DNA of 24,829 nucleotides, taken from CAZWKX01 sp964633975 (GTDB lineage: Bacteria; Actinomycetota; Acidimicrobiia; Spongiisociales; UBA11373). The position numbers were made by a program, and so were the translations under genes. The first letter of the stretch is position 1. Each line of letters opens with the position of its first letter. Below are positions 13,640 to 21,336 of this stretch, piece after piece. The notes under the pieces are model-generated. The model had not been told where the DNA came from, made no database searches, and saw only the letters and a program-made list of their open reading frames with translations. The stretch lies in the NCBI GenBank assembly GCA_964633975.1, contig CAZWKX010000030.1, positions 1-24,829 on the forward strand. The letters run 5' to 3'.

Positions 13640-14386
13640 ATGAGACTCCCCTGGGCCCGCTACCTGGACGAGATACGCCTCCAAGGCGACATGCTGCTCG
13701 CCGCCGCCGAGGACATGGGAGCGCCGGTTCCTTCGTGCCCCGGATGGGACGTGCGCCACGTGGTTGCCCACACCGGGATGGTTCACCGCCACAAGGAGCG
13801 CATCGTCCGCGAACGGCTCCAGACTCAACCTGAGAAGATGGCACCTCCTGAGGGCGACGACGCCGTGGTCGGCTGGTATGCGGAAGGACTCGACATGCTC
13901 GTCGACACGCTCGCCGCCACCGATCCGACGGTGCGGGTCTATACCTGGTACGCCCCCGACCAGAGCGCCGGATTCTGGTACCGGCGCATGGCCCACGAGA
14001 CCGCGGTGCACCGGGCCGACGTCGAGCTTGCCCGGAACTCTCCGACCCCGCTGGCCCAGGATCTCGCCGCCGACGGCGTCGACGAGGTGCTGGGCCCGAC
14101 CATCTGCGGCGACGAGCCGGATGGATTCCATGCAGATGGACGCAAGGTGATGCTCGCCATGCCCGACGCCGGGGCGCAACTTCACCTGCTCCTCGGCGAG
14201 GGCGAGAACGGGCCGGGCTGGGTTCTCGCCGATGGCGCAGCCGACGATGCCGTCACGCGTATCCGCGCCCCGGCGTCGGACTTCGATCTCTGGACATGGG
14301 GCCGCTTGCCCGCGGACGTGCTGGAGGTCGAGGGAGACACGTCGCTGGTCGACTGGATTCGCAGGATCGTGAGCGAAGGAACGTAG
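13640..14386 (+). CDS. maleylpyruvate isomerase family mycothiol-dependent enzyme
   Basis: A 248-residue protein of the MDMPI/DinB-like family, metal enzymes that use mycothiol, the thiol of actinobacteria. The N-terminal half has VPSCPGWDVRHVVAHTG (residues 30-46), with its metal-binding histidine, and RRMAHETAVHRADVE (about 114-128). The remainder matches the usual C-terminal MDMPI domain. The actual reaction is unknown; most members of the family are uncharacterised. The start has a GGTGGAG ribosome binding site 8 bases upstream. It stands alone on the plus strand between rplM and truA, diverging from the first and converging on the second. Confidence 0.87.
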   Translation: MRLPWARYLDEIRLQGDMLLAAAEDMGAPVPSCPGWDVRHVVAHTGMVHRHKERIVRERLQTQPEKMAPPEGDDAVVGWYAEGLDMLVDTLAATDPTVRVYTWYAPDQSAGFWYRRMAHETAVHRADVELARNSPTPLAQDLAADGVDEVLGPTICGDEPDGFHADGRKVMLAMPDAGAQLHLLLGEGENGPGWVLADGAADDAVTRIRAPASDFDLWTWGRLPADVLEVEGDTSLVDWIRRIVSEGT

Positions 14387-14394
14387 TAGGGGGA

Positions 14395-14444
14395 AGAGTC
14401 CAGGCTTCAGAGATCAGAGTCGGCACGGCGCGTTCTGAGCTCTG
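14395..14444. repeat. dispersed heptad-type inverted repeat, copy B
   Basis: CAGAGATCAGA (14408-14418) pairs with TCTGAGCTCTG (14434-14444) over 11 bp with one mismatch, around a 15-nt GC-rich loop (GTCGGCACGGCGCGT). The upstream part AGAGTCCAGGCTTCAG is shared with copies C and D. The right arm ends directly at the truA stop codon. It fills nearly all the 58-bp space between two convergent genes. Confidence 0.8.
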
Positions 14445-15176
14445 CTAATACTCGACGCTCCACAGCGTCAGCCCGTGCGGCGGCGCGGCTCCTCGAGCCG
14501 CGTTGCGGTCGCGGGCCTCGATGATCCCCGGCATCTCTTGCGCACCGAGCCGGCCCCGTCCCACCTCGACGCACAGCGCCACCATGGATCGCACCATCTG
14601 GTGACAGAAGGCGACGGCATTCACCTCGAAGACGAGGACTCCCTCATCCCTCCGCCATGCGGCGGTATTGACGACACGAACCGTCGTCTTGTCTTCCGCA
14701 GCCCGGCACAACGAGGCGTAGTCGAGCTCACCGACAAAAAAAGCCGCCGCCTCGTTCATGGCATGCACATCGAGCGGCCCGGGGACGTGCCACGCCGTCC
14801 AGCGCCGGGCGGGGTCGGGTACCCGACCCTCGTCCACCACGTAGCGATAGGTCCGCGACCGGGCCGAGAAGCGAGCGTCGAAGTCGTCGGCGACCTCCAC
14901 CATTGCCGTGACCACCACCTCCGGCGCCAGCCGCTTGTTGACGGCACGCTGCACCCGGGTCACATCGACGGGCCTATCGACGCAGAACGACACCACCTGC
15001 CCCCGAGCATGCACCCCGGCATCCGTGCGCCCGGCGACCACGGTGGACACGTCATGACGCAGCACGATGGCAAGCACCTCCTCCAGCTCCCCCTGCACGG
15101 TCCGCACACCCGGGTTGGCCGCGTAGCCGCGGAAGCCGGAACCGTCGTAGGCGAGATCGATGCGGTACGTGGGCAT
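14445..15176 (-). CDS. truA: tRNA pseudouridine(38-40) synthase
   Basis: A 243-residue TruA, which makes pseudouridine at positions 38 to 40 of the tRNA anticodon stem. YRIDLAYDGSGFRGYA (residues 4-19) and the catalytic aspartate in VAGRTDAGVHARGQVVSF are present, followed by the RTYRY segment and a C terminus ending LTLWSVEY. The ATG at 15176 overlaps the stop of the Yip1-like gene by one base (TGATG). In many actinobacteria truA follows rplQ directly; here two genes intervene. Upstream in-frame extension to 15473 is not family-like. Confidence 0.96.
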   Translation of the reverse strand: MPTYRIDLAYDGSGFRGYAANPGVRTVQGELEEVLAIVLRHDVSTVVAGRTDAGVHARGQVVSFCVDRPVDVTRVQRAVNKRLAPEVVVTAMVEVADDFDARFSARSRTYRYVVDEGRVPDPARRWTAWHVPGPLDVHAMNEAAAFFVGELDYASLCRAAEDKTTVRVVNTAAWRRDEGVLVFEVNAVAFCHQMVRSMVALCVEVGRGRLGAQEMPGIIEARDRNAARGAAPPHGLTLWSVEY

Positions 15177-15664
15177 CAGATGCGGAACAGGTACATGACC
15201 ACCAGCCAGACGGCCCACCCGCCCCCGGCGGCGACGAACGCCTTCTCCGGCTCCAGCTCGAGGGCGGACCGGGCGACCATCCATAGACAGGCCACGAGCC
15301 ACGCCGACAAGATGAAGTTGGCCCTGAGATGGGAAAAGACGAGGCTCAGCGGAATGGCCAGCAGCAGCGGAGGGAAGCCGAGGCTGGCGGCGGCCAACAC
15401 ACCCCCAAACGAGCCATAGCCGTCGAGGAGGCGCCGGCCTATCAGGTACACGAGCCCGGAGAGGATGATCCAACTGATCACCCCGCCGATGGTGAAGCGC
15501 AGCCCCTGGATGAAGCTGACCCCTCGAAGAACGGCAACTAGAGCCTGCACGATGTACACAGCGGCGACGATCATCAGGCCGTCGGCGGCGCCGTCCGGCG
15601 ACAACACCATACGCACGTAGGCGTCACGCCGAAGGAAGGCGCCGCGCAGGATGGTCCGCGTCAT
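15176..15664 (-). CDS. Yip1-like integral membrane protein of unknown function
   Basis: A 162-residue protein with five hydrophobic segments at about residues 28-48, 56-76, 88-110, 114-134 and 143-160. The pattern, with a short N-terminal cytoplasmic part and GGV/GF turns, resembles Yip1-domain proteins, but no function can be assigned. It overlaps truA by one base, so the two are translated together. On its strand TATGCT (15685-15690) may be a -10 box 20 bases before the ATG. The assignment to Yip1 is tentative; membrane location is clear. Confidence 0.75.
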   Translation of the reverse strand: MTRTILRGAFLRRDAYVRMVLSPDGAADGLMIVAAVYIVQALVAVLRGVSFIQGLRFTIGGVISWIILSGLVYLIGRRLLDGYGSFGGVLAAASLGFPPLLLAIPLSLVFSHLRANFILSAWLVACLWMVARSALELEPEKAFVAAGGGWAVWLVVMYLFRI

Positions 15665-15734
15665 TTCCCGACCATGGCCGGATCAGCATAGGTAAGAGCC
15701 GTGCCGCGGCGGCCGTCGGTGATATCTCACCGGC

Positions 15735-15804
15735 AGAGCCAGAGTCCAGGATTCAGAAGCCAGAACGCGCAATACCGACTCTGAACTCTGAGATCTGAGT
15801 TCTC
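15735..15804. repeat. dispersed heptad-type inverted repeat, copy C
   Basis: The left arm has AGAGCCAGAGTCCAGGATTCAG, here given as AGAGCC plus AGTCCAGGATTCAG, shared with copies B and D. The right arm contains GACTCTGAACTCTGA, identical in copy A. The core, read on the minus strand, CAGAGTCGG-TATT-GCGCGTTCTG, matches copy B (CAGAGTCGG-CACG-GCGCGTTCTG) except in four bases. It ends 1 to 2 bases from the clcA stop. It lies in the 141-bp gap 15665-15805, which otherwise holds only the possible -10 box of the Yip1-like gene. Confidence 0.8.
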
Positions 15805-15805
15805 T

Positions 15806-18091
15806 CTACCCCTCCTCAGCACTTGCTCGCAGGCGTTCCACGAGCTGCTCGCGAGAAGCGGGCAGGGCAAAGAGCACGATGATGTCGCCGCCCCTCAACT
15901 CGGTGCCGCCATCGGGCACCAGAGTCTCGCCGTCCCGGCGCACCGAGACGATCGTGCAGCCGTGAGGAATGGGGATCTCCTTGACGGCGCGGCCGTCGGC
16001 CACCGACCCGACCGGGATCTCCACATCGAAGAAGCGGGCTTCGGGCTCCCGCTCCACCCTCTCGTGCTCCCCGGTCCACTCGTCGGCTCGCAGACGATCG
16101 GCCAGCTGGTCCCTGGCGGCCCGGCGGCTGAAGATGGTGAGTACGTCGCCGGCTTCGAGAACGGTATGGCCGTGAGGCACCCTGATCTCGGCGCCTCGGC
16201 GGACTGAGACAATGGTGCAGCCCTGGGGGATCGGGACCTCACGCACCCGCCGACCGTCGGCTACCGAGCCGGGCGGAATCTCGATGTCACTGAACGAGGC
16301 TTCAGGATGGGTGCGGGCACGAAGCCGCTCCCGACCCATCTCGTGGTGCACCTCCTGGCCGAGGGCCAGGTGATAGGCGGCCACCGCGTCCCCCCGGCGG
16401 AAGACGCCGACGAGGCGCCGCGGATTGTCCTCGGCAACAACCGGGATGATCCCAACGCCGAGTGAAGCCATACGCTCGAGCGCCTCCGAGACCGCACTGC
16501 TCGGCACCAGGGTGGTGGGGCGAGGCGTCATCGCATCGCCGGCGGAGACCAGGTCCGAGGGACCTCCCGTCCGCAGAATGTCGGTGGTGGTGATGACGCC
16601 GACGAGCTTCTCCGATTCCACCACAGGCATGCTGCGCTGCCTGGTGCGATCGAAAAGCCCTTGCACCTGCGCGGTCGTCATGTCGGTCGACACGCTGGCA
16701 TCCACCGCCGAAGCCACGTCGCCGATGCGGACGGTGTCGAGCAGATCGATCTCGCTGTGCCGCCGCAGGCGGATGCCTCGGCGGGCCAGCGACATGGCGT
16801 AGACGCTGTCCCGGTGCACCCGGTCCCCGGCGAACGTCGCCAACGAAGCAGCGAGCATGAGCGGGAGCACGAGCCCGTAGTCCCCGGTCACCTCAAAAAC
16901 GATCAGGATCGAGGTGAGCGGCGCCCTGGCCACGGCCGAGAACATGGCCGCCATGCCGACGATGGCAAAAGCCCCCGGCTCCAGCTGCGGGCCGTGCCAC
17001 ACCGGCGCCACCAGGGCTGCAAAGCCGGCGCCGAGAGCCGCCCCTATAAAGAGGCTCGGCATAAAGACGCCGCCGTATCCCCCGACCCCGAGGGTCAGCG
17101 AGGTTGCGGCGATCTTGTACCCGACGAGGGCGAGCACGGACCACCAGACGACGCTGGTGCCGGTTGTCAGGTCGAGGAAGCTGGCCACTACGTTCTGGCC
17201 GGTACCGAGGATATCGGGCTCGACAAAACCGATCCCGGCCACCACCAGCCCGAACAGGACTGGGCGAAGCCACGGAGGCCCTTTGTGTCGCACCGCCTCA
17301 CCGGTGGCGAGACACCGCAGGAAGAGCCATCCGACCACCACGGCCAGCGCACCGAGGGCGGCGTAGAGCAGAAGTTCGCTGGGATGGTTGAGCTTGTGCG
17401 GATAGGCGCTGAGAATGCGCTCCTCACCAACGATGCTGCTCGTCGTCACGGCGGCCGTGACCGAAGCGACGACGACTGCATTCAGGTGGCGGATGGCGAA
17501 GTTGCCGAGGATCACCTCGATGGCAAAGAGCATCCCGGCGATAGGGGCGTTGAACGAAGCTGCGATGGCGGCCCCGGCGCCGGCGGCCACGAGGCTGCGC
17601 ACCTGGTCTTCCCCGAGCCCGGTGTGACGGGCGAGAGAGGACCCGATGGTGCCGCCGATCTGCGCGATAGGGCCCTCCCGTCCCACCGACCCGCCCAGGC
17701 CGATGACGAGAGAACCGGCCGCCAGCTTGAGTGGGACTCCCCGAGTAGGCATGTAGCCCGAACGGATGGCGACGGCGGCCATCACCTCGGGCACGCCGTC
17801 GGCGTTCACCTCGGGATAGCGTCGGCCCATGGCCCACGCAACGAACAGCCCGAACGGCAAGGCAACGAGCACCACCAGCTTTATGCCCCCGATCTCGGCT
17901 CCCAGAACCCCAACCGTGCCGATCTGCCCGCTCAACCACTCTGCCAGCCATTTGACGCCCTCAATGGCACCGATGAACGCGGCGGCGGCGAGGCCGACGG
18001 TGACGCCGACGATCACCGCCAGCCCCAAGAAGGCGGCAGTGCCCCGCGGCCGGAGCGCGGAACGCAGGACAGACCAGAGGCGGGTCATCAT
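15806..18091 (-). CDS. CLC chloride channel/transporter with CBS pair and two RCK_C (TrkA-C) domains
   Basis: A 761-residue membrane protein. Residues 15-435 form the CLC pore: GREGP with the gating glutamate E139, GVFMP (341-345), and the pore tyrosine Y431. Two CBS motifs follow (about 455-575), then two tandem RCK_C/TrkA-C domains (about 598-669 and 686-757). CLC proteins move chloride, as channels or as H+/Cl- exchangers. Two pore features are unusual: the position of the internal proton glutamate (E203 in E. coli ClcA) is V193, as in CLC channels, and the serine of GSGIP is replaced by D98 (ADGVP). The cytoplasmic domains suggest control by nucleotides or other small ligands. It lies between rplQ and truA, which are adjacent in many relatives. 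The second ATG (18088) is an alternative start; TATCGT at 18101-18106 may be its -10 box. Confidence 0.92.
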   Translation of the reverse strand: MMTRLWSVLRSALRPRGTAAFLGLAVIVGVTVGLAAAAFIGAIEGVKWLAEWLSGQIGTVGVLGAEIGGIKLVVLVALPFGLFVAWAMGRRYPEVNADGVPEVMAAVAIRSGYMPTRGVPLKLAAGSLVIGLGGSVGREGPIAQIGGTIGSSLARHTGLGEDQVRSLVAAGAGAAIAASFNAPIAGMLFAIEVILGNFAIRHLNAVVVASVTAAVTTSSIVGEERILSAYPHKLNHPSELLLYAALGALAVVVGWLFLRCLATGEAVRHKGPPWLRPVLFGLVVAGIGFVEPDILGTGQNVVASFLDLTTGTSVVWWSVLALVGYKIAATSLTLGVGGYGGVFMPSLFIGAALGAGFAALVAPVWHGPQLEPGAFAIVGMAAMFSAVARAPLTSILIVFEVTGDYGLVLPLMLAASLATFAGDRVHRDSVYAMSLARRGIRLRRHSEIDLLDTVRIGDVASAVDASVSTDMTTAQVQGLFDRTRQRSMPVVESEKLVGVITTTDILRTGGPSDLVSAGDAMTPRPTTLVPSSAVSEALERMASLGVGIIPVVAEDNPRRLVGVFRRGDAVAAYHLALGQEVHHEMGRERLRARTHPEASFSDIEIPPGSVADGRRVREVPIPQGCTIVSVRRGAEIRVPHGHTVLEAGDVLTIFSRRAARDQLADRLRADEWTGEHERVEREPEARFFDVEIPVGSVADGRAVKEIPIPHGCTIVSVRRDGETLVPDGGTELRGGDIIVLFALPASREQLVERLRASAEEG

Positions 18092-18186
18092 GACAGAGCG
18101 ACGATACCGCGACCACGCTCGTGCCCATCACACCGACAGACGGCGGCGCCGCTCATGTTTGTCGAGCGCGAGCCACCGAGCGTGGC
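18092..18186 (-). other. 95-bp spacer between rplQ and clcA
   Basis: This gap separates the end of the alpha operon from clcA. On the minus strand TATCGT (18101-18106) lies 9 bases before the first clcA ATG, with no ribosome binding site in between; a near-leaderless clcA transcript is possible. No terminator hairpin with a T-tract was found after rplQ. Confidence 0.3.
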
Positions 18187-18537
18187 CTAGACCAGCTCGA
18201 TGACTGCCATCTCGGCCCCGTCGCCGCGACGCGGTCCGAGCCTAACGATGCGGGTGTAGCCGCCGGGACGGTTCGTATAGCGCGGGGCCAGGTCATCGAA
18301 GAGCTTGGTCACCACCTCCGCGTCCTCGATCTCGGCGAGGATCTGGCGACGGTCGTGCAGCGAGCCATCCCTGGCTTTGGTGATGAGCTTCTCGGCGAAC
18401 GGCCGCAGCAGCTTGGCCCTGGACACCGTGGTGGTGATGCGCTCTTCCGAGAACAGCTCCTGAGCGAGATTGCGCAGCATGGCCTTCTGGTGAGCAGCGG
18501 TGCCACCGAGCCGAGGCCCTTTCTTCGGGCGGGGCAT
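18187..18537 (-). CDS. rplQ: 50S ribosomal protein L17
   Basis: A 116-residue L17 (bL17). MPRPKKGPRLGGTAAHQKAM (residues 1-20), the RITTTVSRAKLLRPFAEKLIT segment (given by its key residues TTT and AKLLRP) and the C-terminal GYTRIVRLGPRRGDGAEMA are the usual features. It begins by a one-base overlap with the rpoA stop (TGATG) and ends the alpha operon. Confidence 0.98.
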   Translation of the reverse strand: MPRPKKGPRLGGTAAHQKAMLRNLAQELFSEERITTTVSRAKLLRPFAEKLITKARDGSLHDRRQILAEIEDAEVVTKLFDDLAPRYTNRPGGYTRIVRLGPRRGDGAEMAVIELV

Positions 18538-19487
18538 CAGCCGGGCGCCTCCTCATCCCGAGCAGAGCGCAGCGAGAGCCCCAGCTCGTCGAGCTTCGCG
18601 GTGACTTCCTCGAGGCTCTTCTGACCGAAGTTCGTGATGTTGAGCAGATCCTCCTCCGTCTTCAGCACCAGCTCGCCCACAGTCTGGATCTGAGCCCGGC
18701 GGAGGCAGTTGCGGGGCCGCTCCGACAGGTCGAGGGCCTCGATGGGAAGCTCCAGATCCGGCGATGCGGACTCTGCGGCGACCACGTCGCCGAGCTCGAG
18801 CCCAATGCCCTCACCGACTTCGGCGAACAGGCCCAGCAGCTCACCCAGCGTCTTTCCGGCGGAAGAGACGGCTTCACGAGGAGTCACCGAACCGTCGGTC
18901 TGCACGTCGATGACCAGCTTGTCGAAGTTGGTCATCTGCCCGACCTGAGTGCTCTCGACTGCGTAGGCGACCTTGCGCACCGGCGAAAAGACTGAATCGA
19001 TCGGGATAGTGCCGATGGCGTCACCCTTTGCGTTCTTGTCCGACGATCGGTACCCGACGCCGCGTTCGGCCATCATCTCGACCTCGAGCCGGCCCGACGC
19101 CGCCAAGGTGGCGATGTGAAGGTCGCCGTTGACCACCTCGACTCCGGCAGGCACCTTGAGGTCGCCGGCGGTGACCTCGCCTTTGCCTTTCGCCGAAAGG
19201 TAGAGGGTCTGCGGCTCCTCGACCTCGATCCGTAGGACAACCTGCTTGAGGTTGAGAATGAGATCGACGACATCCTCCACAACACCCTCGATGGTGGAGA
19301 ACTCGTGCTGCACCCCTTCGATACGGACAATGGTGATGGCCGCCCCCGGAATCCGAGACAGGAGAGTACGGCGCAGCGTATTGCCGAGCGTGTAGCCGAA
19401 TCCGGGCTCGAGAGGCTCGACGATGAAACGCGAGCGGGTCTCTGCTACCTGCTCCTCTTCGATATGTGGACGCTGGACGATGAGCAC
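18537..19487 (-). CDS. rpoA: DNA-directed RNA polymerase subunit alpha
   Basis: A 316-residue alpha subunit, which dimerises to start RNA polymerase assembly. The N-terminal domain has EPGFGYTLGNTLRRTLLSRIPG (key segment GNTLRR, about residues 35-40). The C-terminal domain (about 240-316), with LDLSERPRNCLRRA and NFGQKSLEEV, binds UP elements and activators. The start is a GTG (19485-19487) with GGGGG from the rpsD stop region as ribosome binding site; an ATG two bases earlier is in another frame. It follows rpsD after 9 bases. Confidence 0.98.
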   Translation of the reverse strand: MLIVQRPHIEEEQVAETRSRFIVEPLEPGFGYTLGNTLRRTLLSRIPGAAITIVRIEGVQHEFSTIEGVVEDVVDLILNLKQVVLRIEVEEPQTLYLSAKGKGEVTAGDLKVPAGVEVVNGDLHIATLAASGRLEVEMMAERGVGYRSSDKNAKGDAIGTIPIDSVFSPVRKVAYAVESTQVGQMTNFDKLVIDVQTDGSVTPREAVSSAGKTLGELLGLFAEVGEGIGLELGDVVAAESASPDLELPIEALDLSERPRNCLRRAQIQTVGELVLKTEEDLLNITNFGQKSLEEVTAKLDELGLSLRSARDEEAPG

Positions 19488-19496
19488 ATGGGCCCC

Positions 19497-20123
19497 CTAC
19501 TTCGAGTACAGCTCGACGATGAGCTGCTCCTGTACCTGGGTGTCGATTTGGGCTCGGTTCGGGAGGTCGTGGACGACGATCCTGCGGGCATCGCCGTTCA
19601 CTTCCATCCATTCCGGCTTGGGCCGGTCACGCGACGTGTCGAGCGAGTGCTGGACGACGAGCAGCTCCTTACTTCGATCACGGAGCCGGACCTCGTCGTC
19701 CCGGCGCACCCGGTACGACGGCACATTGACCTTGTGGTCGTTGACGAGGAAATGGCCATGTGAAACCAGCTGGCGCGCCTGAGCCCGCGATCCGGCGAAT
19801 CCGGCACGGAAGACAACGTTGTCGAGGCGGCTCTCAAGAATGCGCAGCAGGTTCTCGCCGGTGATGCCCCGTTGGCGGGCGGCCTCCTTGTAGTAGTTGC
19901 GGAACTGTCGCTCGAGGATCCCGTAGATGCGGCGAGCCTTCTGCTTCTCCCGAAGCTGGATCATGTACTGGCTCTCGCGGATGCGGCCCCGACCGTGCTC
20001 ACCCGGCGGGTACGGCTTGCGCTCGACGGCGCACTTCCCGCTCTCGCACCGGGCACCCTTGAGGAAGAGCTTCGTGCGCTCCCTGCGGCAGAGCTTGCAG
20101 GCAGGCCCTGTGTAGCGTGCCAT
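19497..20123 (-). CDS. rpsD: 30S ribosomal protein S4, zinc-binding (C+) form
   Basis: A 208-residue S4 (uS4), a primary 16S rRNA-binding protein. The N-terminal part has four cysteines in C-x2-C (9, 12) and C-x4-C (26, 31) pairs, the zinc-binding C+ form. The S4 RNA-binding domain follows, with SRLDNVVFRAGFA and ARQLVSHGHFLVND. S4 is often the autogenous regulator of this operon. It starts 3 bp after the rpsK stop. Confidence 0.98.
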   Translation of the reverse strand: MARYTGPACKLCRRERTKLFLKGARCESGKCAVERKPYPPGEHGRGRIRESQYMIQLREKQKARRIYGILERQFRNYYKEAARQRGITGENLLRILESRLDNVVFRAGFAGSRAQARQLVSHGHFLVNDHKVNVPSYRVRRDDEVRLRDRSKELLVVQHSLDTSRDRPKPEWMEVNGDARRIVVHDLPNRAQIDTQVQEQLIVELYSK

Positions 20124-20126
20124 GCC

Positions 20127-20513
20127 CTAGTTCCTCCGTCGTTTCTTCAGCCGCACGCCGTTGTGCGGAATGGGGGTGACATCACGGATGCCCGTCACCT
20201 CCATGCCCATGGTCTGGAGGGTGCGGATGGCGGTGTCCCGGCCCGAGCCGGAGCCTCTCACGATGACATCGATCTTCCGCATGCCCCACTCGCCGGCGCG
20301 CCGGGCCGCCTGCTCGGCCGCCACCTGGGCCGCGTACGGGGTGGATTTGCGGGATCCCTTGAAGCCGACCGTGCCACCCGAGGTCCACACGAGCGTGTTG
20401 CCGTCGAGGTCGGTGATGTTGATGATCGTGTTGTTGAAGCTGGCAGTGATGTGCGCCTGGCCGTGCAGGACGCTCCTGCGCTCCCTCCGCCGCGTCTGCT
20501 TCTTCTCTGCCAA
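20127..20513 (-). CDS. rpsK: 30S ribosomal protein S11
   Basis: A 128-residue S11 (uS11), part of the platform near the mRNA exit. HITASFNNTIINITD (residues 21-35), GSRKSTPYAAQ and the C-terminal PIPHNGVRLKKRRRN are diagnostic. The start codon is TTG (20511-20513): a good GGAGG ribosome binding site lies 5 bases upstream and no ATG or GTG fits the family N terminus better. The spacing to rpsM is 17 bp. Confidence 0.97.
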   Translation of the reverse strand: MAEKKQTRRRERRSVLHGQAHITASFNNTIINITDLDGNTLVWTSGGTVGFKGSRKSTPYAAQVAAEQAARRAGEWGMRKIDVIVRGSGSGRDTAIRTLQTMGMEVTGIRDVTPIPHNGVRLKKRRRN

Positions 20514-20530
20514 GTAGACCTCCGCGAACC

Positions 20531-20911
20531 TCAGTGTTTCCGTGCCTTCTTCTTGCCGGCGATCGCCTGGCGAGGACCCTTGCGGGTACGAGCGTTCGTG
20601 TGTGTGCGCTGGCCGTGGACCGGGAGCCCGCGGCGGTGCCGCACTCCCTGGTACGAGCCGATCTCGATCTTGCGCTTGATGTTCTGCGTCACCTCGCGCC
20701 TGAGGTCGCCTTCGACTCGGAAGTTCGCATCGATGTACTGACGGATCTTGACAACCTCGTCGTCGGTGAGATCCCGTATCTTCGTGTTCCGGTCGATCTT
20801 GAGGGCATCGCAGGTCTCACAAGCCAGGCTGCGACCCACACCGAAGATGTACGTGAGCCCCACTTCGAGCCGCTTGTCCCTGGGTAGATCGACCCCTGCA
20901 ATACGCGCCAT
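20531..20911 (-). CDS. rpsM: 30S ribosomal protein S13
   Basis: A 126-residue S13 (uS13), located in the head of the small subunit and contacting the P-site tRNA and L5. MARIAGVDLPRDKRLEVGLTY and GVGRSLA at the start, and HRRGLPVHGQRTHTNARTRKG near the end, are typical (only key parts quoted: GVRHRRGLPV, RTHTNARTRKG). It begins 5 bp after the rpmJ stop. Confidence 0.98.
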   Translation of the reverse strand: MARIAGVDLPRDKRLEVGLTYIFGVGRSLACETCDALKIDRNTKIRDLTDDEVVKIRQYIDANFRVEGDLRREVTQNIKRKIEIGSYQGVRHRRGLPVHGQRTHTNARTRKGPRQAIAGKKKARKH

Positions 20912-20916
20912 CTACG

Positions 20917-21030
20917 TCATCCCTGTCGCTGCTTGTGGCGAGGATTGGAGCAGATCACCCAAACGCGGCCGTCGCGCCGGATGATCCGGCACTTCTCGCA
21001 CAACTTCTTCACCGACGGCCGCACCTTCAC
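20917..21030 (-). CDS. rpmJ: 50S ribosomal protein L36, zinc-binding form
   Basis: A 37-residue L36 (bL36) reading MKVRPSVKKLCEKCRIIRRD and onward, with a zinc ribbon of three cysteines and one histidine (CEKC, then C-x4-H). The start is a GTG at 21030 with GGAGA as ribosome binding site; the frame runs on upstream to 21195, but that sequence is not conserved. It is the first gene after the promoter at 21167-21195. In most relatives infA would precede it directly; it is not there. Confidence 0.96.
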   Translation of the reverse strand: MKVRPSVKKLCEKCRIIRRDGRVWVICSNPRHKQRQG

Positions 21031-21166
21031 GGGACTGTCTCCACGGGCCGGAGTCATCGAGCGCAACCGGTCGCTTCTGCACCGGGAACTCGACGACGGC
21101 TGCCCGACAACGTCGCCTTCACTTGCCTGCAAACACACGAAATGGACCCCGAAGGGCCGGACGGCA

Positions 21167-21195
21167 AGAGTACCGGACGCACCGGGGTAGGACAA
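21167..21195 (-). promoter_or_regulatory. promoter of the rpmJ-rpsM-rpsK-rpsD-rpoA-rplQ operon
   Basis: On the minus strand TTGTCC (complement of 21190-21195) and TACTCT (complement of 21167-21172) are 17 bp apart. This would place transcription start near 21160 and leave a leader of about 130 nt before rpmJ. It implies that the alpha operon is transcribed separately from secY-adk-map. The rest of the 307-bp gap 21031-21337 holds repeat copy D and no recognisable gene. Confidence 0.5.
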
Positions 21196-21268
21196 ATCAT
21201 CGAAGTTGCCGCCGGGTAGGACTTCACGGCGCCTACGGGCGCGTCACAGGCCTCACTGAGACAGGGAA

Positions 21269-21336
21269 AGAGCCAAGAGTCCACAGCTCAGAAGGAGTCA
21301 AGAACTCAGAGTTCAGGGCCCGCATTCTGCATTCTG
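21269..21336. repeat. dispersed heptad-type inverted repeat, copy D
   Basis: The left part AGAGCCAAGAGTCCAC and CTCAG units is shared with copies B and C. CTCAGAGTTCAG is followed by a short core GGCCCGC and the right arm ATTCTGCATTCTG. It is the most diverged copy. The right arm lies one base from the map stop codon (21338-21340), in the space where infA would be expected. Confidence 0.7.

Noticed and set aside
13028..14185. Long N-terminal extension of rpsI
   Set aside because: Runs through rplM and under the plus-strand gene; the rest of S9 begins normally at 13027 with a TGATG coupling to rplM.
16661..18190. Long open frame on the plus strand opposite clcA (509 codons)
   Set aside because: Antisense shadow of a clearly assigned CLC gene.
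21054..21284. Small minus-strand open frame in the infA position (76 codons)
   Set aside because: No IF1-like OB-fold sequence; the frame covers the promoter and leader of rpmJ.
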